A stretch of DNA of 6,009 bases from Patescibacteria group bacterium UBA5194 (GTDB lineage: Bacteria > Patescibacteriota > Gracilibacteria > BD1-5 > UBA6164), in contig DHWA01000030.1 in assembly GCA_002412935.1 (NCBI GenBank), positions 1 to 6,009 of the forward strand. Reading direction: 5' to 3'. Positions 1 through 5,673 of this stretch are shown here, one piece after another. A program made the position numbers and the translations under genes. Below the pieces are notes generated by a model. That model worked only from the letters and a program-made list of their open reading frames with translations. It ran no database searches and had not been told where the DNA came from. Position 1 is the first letter of the stretch. The number at the start of each line of letters is the position of its first letter.

Positions 1-1594
1 TTCAAACATCATATATGTTTTTTCACAACCAAGGAATCAAAGCTACAAAAATTCAAGCTAAAAATATAGATAAAATTAATAAAGTTTTTATTATATATTC
101 TTTATTATGTCTTATATAAGCAAAAGTAAGTAAACTTATTCAAATAATTAGAGAAATTAAAGAAAAATTATTTATAAAAGTTATGTCATTTTTAGGATAA
201 ACTACATTCATCAAATCCCATAATTTAAATTTTGTAAATATAGCAAAATAAACAGCAGAATATCATAAGAAAGCATCAATTCATATTCTACTAAACAATA
301 TAATTCATATAATTGATGATATAAGCATCAAAGTAGTTAATTTTATAGCAAAGGCAAATCATACGATAATTCAAGCTATAAACATATAATAATAATCTTC
401 TTTTTTGAAAAACTCTTTTCTAAAAATTTTATTGATGACATTACCAATTTTTCAAATTATTTGGTGATTATTTTCTTCTAAAGATCATTTTTCATCTCAT
501 ACAAATTCTTCTTTTTTGATAAATATATAATAAATCATATAAGTAGCTATCAAACTAATTGAGAAAAGTCATATATCTAGTTTCATATCTTTACCAAGCT
601 GAAATACAACCATAGGCATAGAAATAAATATTGTAGCAAGTAGTAGTGGAATATTTATAAATTCATTTTTTTCTTTAAAAAAACTTTTTCAAAATAGATA
701 AATTACAGTTGAAGCAAGTATTCCTGAAAATGTGTTTAAATAAAAAGCTTGAGTAGTAGATCAAAACATAAATCAAATTCAGGTGTATAATTCCCATGCT
801 TTAATTCATCATACAGCAACTAGTTCTCATGCAGCAGCAAATAGGTTTGGGATATTCATATAAGCTCATAAATCATCCCACCCGATAGGAAATGGTCTAA
901 ATACAAGTACTAGGTTTGTACTAATCAATGCTGTAATTATAATAAAAAGAAATTCACTCGTATATAATTGTATATCTTTTTCTACAACTATCTCTTTTGT
1001 AAAAAAATCTGCATATAAAACTCAAATTGATTTATATCAAATTACTATAAAAGGTATTAAGATAATGAAAAATGCATAAACATTGTAAAATCATATAGCT
1101 GCTAAAAGTTGTATTAATGCAACAAAAGCAAAAAATCAAAATCATAAAGAAGACAGAAATCTAAAAGTAGATTCTTCTTTTTCAAATCATTTTATATATG
1201 ACAAGATTTTGTTTCAAAAACCATAAGACGCAGTAAAAATAGTTATAGGAAGAACTAAAAATCACATGATTTTAAAAAATAATCCTACTCATTGTGATCC
1301 AGAAAAACCATCTTTTGTAGCAAAGTACACTATACAAATTATAAGTAGATTTAATAATGCATATAATAGCATAGAAGTATATGATATCTTTACTTTATCT
1401 TCGGTAGCATCATTAAATACAAGATAACTCAGTAGTTTATATATAGAATATGTAACAAGTACTGTAATTGCATAATATATAATTCAATATCATGCTATAT
1501 TTTCCACATGAAAAGGAAAGTCTTTATAATAAGAAAAAACAGTAAATCAAGCAAAAACTATTAAAGTCACTAGTTTTATTATGTAAGATAGCAT
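1..1594 (-). CDS. Polytopic membrane protein, probable GT-C type glycosyltransferase (3' end outside window)
   Basis: With UGA=Gly the frame is open for 531 codons from ATG at 1594 to the left edge, with about thirty in-frame TGA codons and no TAA or TAG. The protein is almost entirely hydrophobic segments, roughly at residues 3-22, 34-60, 72-92, 104-124, 146-190 (two spans), 213-232, 284-302, 314-333, 340-360, 402-431 and 474-523. A loop after the early spans has RPFPIGWDDLGAYMN (residues 233-247). A later loop has GKDMKLD (334-340), followed by VGFAFAIKLTTLMLI (411-425). An acidic pair in an outer loop, a second acidic loop and a 'G-x-A-x-x-x-K-x-T' helix are typical of GT-C enzymes that use lipid-linked sugars, so a role in glycosylating surface polymers or proteins is inferred. 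The acidic motif comes later than in classical GT39 proteins, so another envelope function is possible. There is no Shine-Dalgarno sequence before the start. The C-terminus is missing. Confidence 0.85.
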
Positions 1595-1599
1595 AAAAA

Positions 1600-1635
1600 A
1601 ATAATTAATAATTAATATGAAATAATTAATAATTA
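1600..1635. repeat. 15-bp direct repeat AATAATTAATAATTA, two copies
   Basis: The sequence AATAATTAATAATTA occurs at 1600-1614 and again at 1621-1635, a spacing of 21 nt (about two helical turns). It lies immediately upstream of the membrane-protein start on the minus strand. It could be a binding site, or replication slippage in A+T-rich DNA. Confidence 0.6.
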
Positions 1636-1671
1636 TGGAATTACTAAAACCATAACTATAAATTGCAGTTT

Positions 1672-1698
1672 ATTATATAAAAAAACTTGCAAAATCAA
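1672..1698 (-). promoter_or_regulatory. Candidate promoter for the membrane protein gene
   Basis: On the minus strand there is a perfect -10 hexamer TATAAT (1677-1672) with TTGATT (1698-1693) 15 nt upstream. The spacer is shorter than the usual 17 nt and the surroundings are very A+T-rich, so chance is a real alternative. It would give a leader of about 70 nt before ATG 1594. Confidence 0.35.
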
Positions 1699-1726
1699 AA
1701 TAATTTCAAATAATAATATAAAGAGA

Positions 1727-1754
1727 CAAGTTTCAAGTTGCAAGTGACAAGAAA
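1727..1754. repeat. Tandem heptamer repeat (CAAGNNN)x4
   Basis: CAAG recurs exactly every 7 nt at 1727, 1734, 1741 and 1748, with variable three-base spacers (TTT, TTG, TGA, AAA). A decayed fifth unit TAAGTTA follows at 1755. It is non-coding and its function is unknown. Confidence 0.65.
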
Positions 1755-1783
1755 TAAGTTAGAAATAATAATTGAAAATTTAT

Positions 1784-1808
1784 GTCATTCTGAACTTGAT
1801 TCAGAATC
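1784..1808. repeat. Intergenic palindromic repeat, GTCATTC...GAATC type
   Basis: ATTCTGAA (1787-1794) and TTCAGAAT (1800-1807) form an 8-bp perfect stem with a 5-nt loop, preceded by GTC. The second intergenic hairpin near 3941 has the same GTCATTC...GAATCT frame with different inner bases. The argS element at 3553 also begins with GTCATT. This suggests a dispersed palindromic repeat rather than a terminator, because the hairpin sits upstream of argS with no terminating gene reading into it. Confidence 0.6.
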
Positions 1809-1865
1809 TTTAAAATAGATTATTAGCATTGGCTACTATAAATTACTTCTAAAACCAACAAAATA

Positions 1866-3932
1866 ATGAATAAATTAATATCACATATACAAGCCATTTT
1901 ACAAGAAATTTTAAATGAATTATTTGAAACAAAAATTGATATAAATGATTTATCTTTAGAAACTCCACCAAAAAAAGAGTTAGGGGATTATGCTTTTCCT
2001 TGTTTTTGACTTTCAAAAATATTAAAAAAATGACCTGGGCAAATCTGACAAGAAATCATAGATTTTGTAAAAAATAATGAAAAATATAATATTTTCTCAA
2101 ATCTAGAAGTTGCCTGACCTTATCTAAATTTGAGACTTGATAAAGCATTTTTATCAAAGTATTTTATAGAAAATCATACAGATTTATTGAATTATTCTGA
2201 TGAAAATAATAAAAATAAAACAATAGTTATTGACTACATCTGAGCTAATGTCTGAAAACCTCTCCACATAGGGCATATGTGTACACCAAATCAAGGACAA
2301 GTGCTAATAAATCTATTTGAAAAAATGGGGTACAATGTGATTAGTGATAGTCATATATGAGATTGGGGAATAATTTTTTGAAAACTAATTTTAGCATACA
2401 AAATGTGGTGAGATGAAAATAAACTAAAAGAAAATGCAGTTGAACATTTGTTTGAGTTGTATGTGAATATTAGTAGTGAAATAGAAAAAGAATTAAATAA
2501 TGTAAAAGATATTTATTTATTAATTCATTCGGATTATAAATACAAAGTTTTATTTACAGAGAACTTGGAGAAATGTAATAATGAGTTTAAAGAATTATTA
2601 AATGGGGCTTTAATAGATGAGAAAATAAAAGAAAAGATAATTAATTTAAAATTTGATAATTTAGAACAACAAATTCGTAATGAATTTAAACTTCTTTCTG
2701 AATGAAATCTTGAATCAATAGAATTATGGCAAAAATTCACAAGATATTCTATTGATGTTATGAATATACAACTTGAAAGATTCAATATAAAATCAACTTA
2801 TAATATTTGAGAAAGTTTTTATGAAGGTCTTTGACTTCCAAAAATGGAAAATTACCCAGATTTAACTTATGATATGAAATCTATAGTACAAGAACTTGTA
2901 AAAATGTGAATTGCAACAAAAAACGACGATGGATCAGTTTGAGTAGTATTTCCAGAAGATACAAAAATCCCAAGTTGTATACTACAAAAAAGAGATTGAA
3001 CTCATGGTTATCTAGCTTCTGATTTGGCTTGTGTAAAATACAGAATGCAAAACTGGAATCCAGAAAAAATACTTTATTTTATAGATGCAAGACAACAACT
3101 TCACCTTAAACAAGTTTTCACCATCTCAAAAATGGCTGGGTGGGTAGAACAAAATCCCCCTGCCGTTGGCATCCCCCTTGATAAGGGGGACTTAAAAGAG
3201 GGAGACTCTTGTGAACTATTTCATGCATATAACTGATTTATAAGCTTAAAGGACTGAGCAATGAGTACTCGTAAATGAAGAATCATCAAACTAGAAGCAC
3301 TTTTAGATGAAGCTGAATTAAGAGCTAAAAAAATAATTCTAGAAAAAAGAGAAGATTTTTCAGAAATAGAATTAACAGAACTTTCAAAAAAGATTTGAAT
3401 TTGAGCAATCAAATACTGATATTTATCAAAAAATAGAACTCTAGATACAATTTTTGATTGGGATGAATTTATGACTTTTGAAGGGAATAGTTGACCATAT
3501 ATTCAGTATGCTTATGTAAGAGCAAAAAATATATTACAGAATGCAGAATGAGTTGTCATTGCGAGCGACAGCGAAGCAATCCAGAAAGCATGAAACAATA
3601 TAGTAAATGGATTGCTTCATAAAATTTCGCAATGACAAAAGAATACAATGAATAATTTTTTCGACTACGATGAAGAAATAGACTTAGCAAAAGAATTATT
3701 TAATTACAAATCTATACTTGCTGAAACTGCAACAAGCTACTATCCACACATACTTTGTAATTATGCATATAATCTCACAAAGAAATTTAACTCATTTTAC
3801 AATAAAGTCCATATACTAAGCGAAGAAAATAAAAACAAAAAACAATTAAAATTACTTCTAGTTGATCAATTTTCTCAAGTTCTAAAAGATTCATTTGAAA
3901 TTCTTTGAATAGAAATGCCAGAAAGAATGTAG
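1866..3932 (+). CDS. argS: Arginyl-tRNA synthetase, UGA=Gly recoded, with in-frame repeat insertions
   Basis: Class I aminoacyl-tRNA synthetase that charges tRNA-Arg with arginine using ATP in the cytoplasm. The 688-residue frame contains about 26 TGA codons read as Gly. The N-terminal tRNA-binding domain (residues 1 to about 110) has ELGDYAFPCFG and EVAGPYLNLRL. The catalytic core has KPLHIGH (HIGH at 134-137), HIGDWG (DW at 166-167), the DARQ block (407-410) and MSTRKG (466-471), the KMSKS equivalent. The DALR anticodon-binding domain runs from about 600 to a typical LGIEMPERM end. The usual family length is about 550-600, and three blocks explain the excess: residues 213-265 inside the catalytic domain, 431-447 just before the MSTRKG strand (palindromic repeat) and 563-591 between catalytic and anticodon domains (86-nt palindromic element). 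All signature residues are present, so the enzyme is probably active. ATG at 1866 is the first in-frame start giving a full N-terminal domain; no Shine-Dalgarno sequence precedes it. Confidence 0.97.
3155..3204. repeat. GC-rich palindromic element inserted in frame in argS (element 1)
   Basis: The core is CCCCCTT-GAT-AAGGGGG (3173-3189), a 7-bp stem with a 3-nt loop. It is flanked by TCCCCCT (3155-3161) and GAGGGA (3198-3203), which form an imperfect outer stem. Its C/G runs contrast sharply with the surrounding A+T-rich gene. It is translated as ArgS residues 431-447 (PPAVGIPLDKGD and on) between GWVEQ and ELFHAYNGF, where the family usually has only a short turn. The same core recurs twice in the methyltransferase gene. 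Confidence 0.8.
3553..3638. repeat. 86-nt palindromic element inserted in frame in argS (element 2)
   Basis: The outer arms TTGTCATTGCGA (3553-3564) and TCGCAATGACAA (3627-3638) pair over 12 bp. The inner arms GAAGCAATCCA (3573-3583) and TGGATTGCTTC (3608-3618) pair over 11 bp. The two stems are separated by a symmetric 8+8-nt internal loop and capped by a 24-nt loop. It encodes ArgS residues 563-591 in the linker between catalytic and anticodon domains. The reading passes through TGA at 3591-3593 in the loop and at 3633-3635 in the right arm, both readable only because UGA is Gly. GTCATTGCGAG...GAAGCAATCC repeats are known from many bacterial genomes; an in-frame coding copy is unusual. Confidence 0.88.
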
Positions 3933-3940
3933 AAAATTAT

Positions 3941-3966
3941 GTCATTCCCTTGAAGAAGGGAATCTT
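3941..3966. repeat. Intergenic hairpin repeat between argS and the methyltransferase gene
   Basis: ATTCCCTT (3944-3951) and AAGGGAAT (3956-3963) form an 8-bp stem with a 4-nt loop, beginning GTC and ending CTT. It follows the argS stop by 8 nt. It shares its outer GTCATTC...GAATCTT bases with the hairpin at 1784. It might weakly attenuate transcription, but the downstream tract (CTTCCTTGTATTTTTA) is not a clean U-run, so I prefer the repeat explanation. Confidence 0.6.
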
Positions 3967-4001
3967 CCTTGTATTTTTAAAATATATCTAATCGATTAAC
4001 A

Positions 4002-4784
4002 ATGTCAGTAGACTACAATAATTTTGCAACTACATTCTCACAATCAAGAAAAAATATGAAATGGGAAGAAATAGATTATTTCATAGATTTTTTGAAGAAT
4101 CAAAATCCCTCCCCTGCTAGGGGGAGGCTAGGTGGGGGCTGAGTAAGTATTCTCGATGTTGGTTGTTGAAATGGAAGACTTTTAGAACATATTGAAAATA
4201 TAGAAGTCCCCCTTAATAAGGGGGAAAACCTGAGTGGTTGCGAAGGAAGGTGGATATCTATTGCAAATTATTTGTGAACTGATTTATCAGTATGACTTAT
4301 CGATGAAGCAAAAAAACTTCACCCAAATCATAATTTTCAAGTTATTGATATGCTTGATTTACAAAAACTGCAATTTGAATCTACCCCCTTGATAAAGGGG
4401 GCTAGGGGGTTTTCTCATACAGAAAAATTTGACTCCATCTTCTTCATAGCCTCTTTTCACCACTTACACACTATAGAAGAAAGATTAAAAGTCTTAAAAC
4501 AAGCAAAAAAGCTATTAAAACCAGATTGAGTTATTTTTATGACTAATTGGGCATTAAACAGCGAACTAAATAGTGAAAAATATAAAAATAGTGTTATAGA
4601 AAAATCAGAAAATGAATTTTGAAGTGAAGACTATAATATAAAAATAGGGGAATTTACTAGATTTTATCACTGTTTTTCACTTAAAGAACTTGGATTTTTG
4701 TTTAAAGAAACTTGATTTGAAGTGATAGAAAATAGACTTTTTGAGAATGGTAGGAATTGGGTATCAATTATAGAAAACAGGTAA
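4002..4784 (+). CDS. Class I SAM-dependent methyltransferase (Trm9/ALKBH8-like), with three in-frame repeat insertions
   Basis: A 260-residue protein in code 25. The N-terminus YNNFATTFSQSRKNMKWEEI and the SAM-binding motif I LDVGCGNGRLL (D52 to G58, G56 encoded by TGA) mark a Rossmann-fold methyltransferase. GTDLS with D94 is the end of strand 2 that binds the SAM ribose. FIASFHHLH (149-156) and LLKPDG (to 176) are the post-motif blocks, and RFYHCFSLKEL resembles the Trm9-type C-terminal region. A tRNA wobble-uridine substrate is possible but unproven. Three blocks break the fold alignment and coincide with GC-rich palindromes: residues 36-47, 69-86 and 128-137. Without them the protein would be about 220 residues, usual for small Methyltransf_11 enzymes. 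The gene lies 69 nt after argS and may be cotranscribed. No Shine-Dalgarno sequence is seen. Its stop is 2 nt from the hicA stop on the other strand. Confidence 0.9.
4106..4141. repeat. GC-rich palindromic element in the methyltransferase gene (element A)
   Basis: CCTCCCCT (4108-4115) faces AGGGGGAGG (4119-4127), a near-perfect stem with one bulged G and a 3-nt loop. It is followed by CTAGGTGGGGG. It adds residues 36-47 (PSPARGRLGGGG) between the first helix and the motif I strand. About 36 nt is twelve codons. The last glycine is a TGA codon. Confidence 0.75.
4207..4262. repeat. GC-rich palindromic element in the methyltransferase gene (element B)
   Basis: The core CCCCCTT-AAT-AAGGGGG (4208-4224) differs at one base from the argS element 1 core. 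It is read in the same frame, giving VPLNKGE here and IPLDKGD in ArgS. A tail (ACCTGAGTGGTTGCGAAGG) continues to about 4262. It adds roughly residues 69-86 between HIENIE and ANYLGTDLS, in the turn before strand 2. The right boundary is uncertain. Confidence 0.75.
4381..4412. repeat. GC-rich palindromic element in the methyltransferase gene (element C)
   Basis: CCCCCTT (4384-4390) and AAGGGGG (4395-4401) form a 7-bp stem with a 4-nt loop, followed by CTAGGGGGTT. The core matches element B and argS element 1 but carries one extra base, so it is read in another register as TPLIKGARG. It adds about residues 128-137 before EKFDSIFFIASFHH. Confidence 0.75.
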
Positions 4785-4786
4785 AA

Positions 4787-5005
4787 TTATAGTTTGATAA
4801 ATTCTTCAACACTTAATCATAATTCATTTATAATAGCTCTCAAAGTTCATTTTGGTACATCTCAACTATGATAAGGAATTGGTAGAGTAATTCACTTTAT
4901 CGGATTATAATAAACAGGATGTTTTTTTGTTCTTATTTCGACATAATTTAATCTTAAAACTTTTTTTCTTAGATTATCATAAGATATAACTGGTAATTTA
5001 GGCAT
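4787..5005 (-). CDS. hicA: HicA-type mRNA interferase toxin
   Basis: A 72-residue protein on the minus strand. It has the HicA (YcfA) fold signature: LPVISYDNLRKKVLRLNY, then a basic strand with a single His (H29 in RTKKHPVYY), LPIPYHSGDVPKGTLRAII and a terminal LGLSVEEFIKL. HicA toxins are small dsRBD-like RNases that cleave mRNA, using this His. Here the usual GSHH is replaced by KKHP, which keeps the His but not its neighbours. All four glycines (38, 48, 53, 63) are TGA codons, so the gene is readable only in a UGA=Gly host. Its start ATG (5005-5003) overlaps the end of hicB by 8 nt, implying translational coupling. The assignment is strong on pattern; toxicity is inferred. Confidence 0.87.
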
Positions 5006-5246
5006 ATAATTTTGTTTTATATGTATTAAATTTGATATTTTTTGATTTTATATTCATAAGAGTGTTGATTATTATATTTCTTGCTTCAAGACAACTATCT
5101 ATAGACTCTATAGCGGTGTTGTATGCTTCTTCCATAGTTTTTCAGCTTGCTATACATCATTTGATTTGAGGAACTAAAGCAGTAAAAACACCATCTTCGT
5201 CTTGAAAATAATTTATATCAAATTCTAAGTATTTTTCTTTATTCAT
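4998..5246 (-). CDS. hicB: HicB-type antitoxin (short form)
   Basis: An 82-residue protein on the minus strand, upstream of and overlapping hicA. It shows the HicB partial RNase H fold pattern: FDINYFQDEDGVFTALVPQI (residues 9-28), GCIASGKTMEEAYNTAIESI and a C-terminal helix CLEARN. G30 and G35 are TGA codons. HicB binds and blocks HicA and often represses the operon. This copy ends with a short basic tail (residues 64-82) and has no recognisable helix-turn-helix or ribbon-helix-helix domain, so autoregulation would need HicA or another factor. ATG at 5246 is chosen because it starts just before the conserved strand and lies about 25 nt from the predicted transcription start. Confidence 0.86.
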
Positions 5247-5276
5247 AATTAAATGCTTTAATATTTATATATTTTT

Positions 5277-5304
5277 AGTATAGCAAAAAAGTAGTTGAAA
5301 TCAA
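5277..5304 (-). promoter_or_regulatory. Sigma-70-like promoter for hicBA
   Basis: On the minus strand there is a -35 TTGATT (5304-5299), a 16-nt spacer and a -10 TATACT (5282-5277), placing the transcript start near 5270, about 24 nt before hicB. The -35 lies in an inverted repeat AAATCAAA (5298-5305) / TTTGATTT (5313-5320), which could be an operator or chance in A+T-rich DNA. Confidence 0.6.
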
Positions 5305-5381
5305 ATTTTTGTTTTGATTTATTGAAAAAACTAGGGGTAATTATATAAAATATTAAATAACCTACATTCTATCAATAATCT

Positions 5382-5416
5382 TACTGTAAACACTTTACTG
5401 TAAACTGTTTACAGTA
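5382..5416. promoter_or_regulatory. Perfect palindrome with a third half-site, possible operator
   Basis: TACTGTAAAC (5396-5405) and GTTTACAGTA (5407-5416) are perfect inverted 10-bp arms around a single T. A third direct copy, TACTGTAAAC, is at 5382-5391. The odd-centred inverted repeat plus a spaced half-site suits a dimeric regulator. It lies about 80 nt upstream of the hicBA promoter -35. It might instead be a recombination or insertion scar, since it directly abuts the gene fragment that follows. Confidence 0.55.
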
Positions 5417-5429
5417 CAATTATTTTGTG

Positions 5430-5552
5430 TGATCAGGATCAATTCTCAATGAAACAGCTTCAAAATTGAAACAAGAATGAATAAAAGTAATTTATGGTTT
5501 TGCATTTGTTTGAAATCTAAATTTAGAGTATGAAATTATAAATGAGGTATAA
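5430..5552 (+). pseudogene. 3' remnant of a ComF-like phosphoribosyltransferase gene
   Basis: In code 25 this frame reads SGSILNETASKLKQEGIKVI followed by YGFAFVGN and EYEIINEV, ending at TAA 5550-5552. It resembles the C-terminal part of ComF/PRTase proteins, in which the PRPP loop (DDV-TTGSTLNE) is followed by a helix and the strand leading to the end. The aspartate pair and everything before it are missing. A neighbouring frame reads TIILCD just upstream, consistent with the strand before the PRPP loop after a frameshift or small deletion. The frame is closed by TAA at 5376 and has no ATG or plausible start. It is therefore called a pseudogene fragment. TGA codons at 5478 and 5511 are read as Gly. 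Confidence 0.55.
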
Positions 5553-5635
5553 AAAATAGAATTTTGTAGAAGTAGGCTTTTTAAATAAAATATAATAATA
5601 GTCAAGTAAAAAATGTAGTAATTTTATTTTAAATA

Positions 5636-5644
5636 TGGTATAAT
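5636..5644 (+). promoter_or_regulatory. Extended -10 promoter for the last CDS
   Basis: TGGTATAAT is an extended -10 (TGN directly before a perfect TATAAT). No convincing -35 lies 17 nt upstream, as is common for extended -10 promoters. The predicted start near 5651 gives a leader of about 23 nt of A/U-rich RNA before ATG 5674. Confidence 0.55.
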
Positions 5645-5673
5645 TATTTTATATATATTTTTAAATATTTTTT

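Larger units (their letters stand above)
1595..1865. other. Divergent intergenic region with small repeats
   Basis: This 271-nt gap separates two divergent genes. It contains a 15-bp direct repeat next to the membrane-protein start, a run of 7-nt repeats near 1727 and a hairpin near 1787. I see no RNA gene or coding frame resembling a protein. A weak TATAAA at 1837-1842 could serve argS, but no convincing -35 accompanies it. Confidence 0.7.
5247..5673. other. 427-nt region without an intact gene, between hicB and the last CDS
   Basis: It holds the hicBA promoter, a strong palindrome at 5396-5416 with an extra half-site, a degraded phosphoribosyltransferase 3' fragment ending at 5552, and a promoter near 5640 for the next gene. 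No tRNA or other structured RNA gene is apparent. The stretch 5553-5630 shows nothing I can name. Confidence 0.65.

Noticed and set aside
2534..2785. Minus-strand ORF of 83 codons
   Set aside because: It is antisense to the argS catalytic domain, resembles no protein and is a by-product of A+T-rich coding sequence.
3221..3412. Minus-strand ORF of 63 codons
   Set aside because: It is antisense to the conserved MSTRKG region of argS and has no recognisable features.
2448..3908. Three separate small plus-strand genes (2448-2705, 3024-3236, 3648-3908)
   Set aside because: They share one frame with argS and are just the segments between TGA codons. With UGA=Gly they join into a single ArgS with all family motifs in order.
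1866..3932. UGA decoded as tryptophan (table 4)
   Set aside because: TGA falls at conserved glycines, while conserved Trp positions such as DWG are TGG.
3944..3963. Rho-independent terminator of argS
   Set aside because: The stem is short and not followed by a clean U-run. The same GTCATTC...GAATCT frame occurs upstream of argS, so a dispersed repeat fits better.
3155..4412. CRISPR array or insertion sequences behind the repeated GC-rich blocks
   Set aside because: Repeats are few, unevenly spaced and inside genes. There are no regular spacers, transposase or terminal repeats of IS size.
1866..4784. argS and the methyltransferase as multi-stop pseudogenes
   Set aside because: Every apparent stop is TGA, many at invariant glycines; there are no internal TAA or TAG codons and no frameshifts, and catalytic motifs are intact.
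5379..5552. A functional small gene
   Set aside because: There is no ATG or other good start after TAA 5376, and the sequence resembles only the C-terminal part of a larger enzyme.
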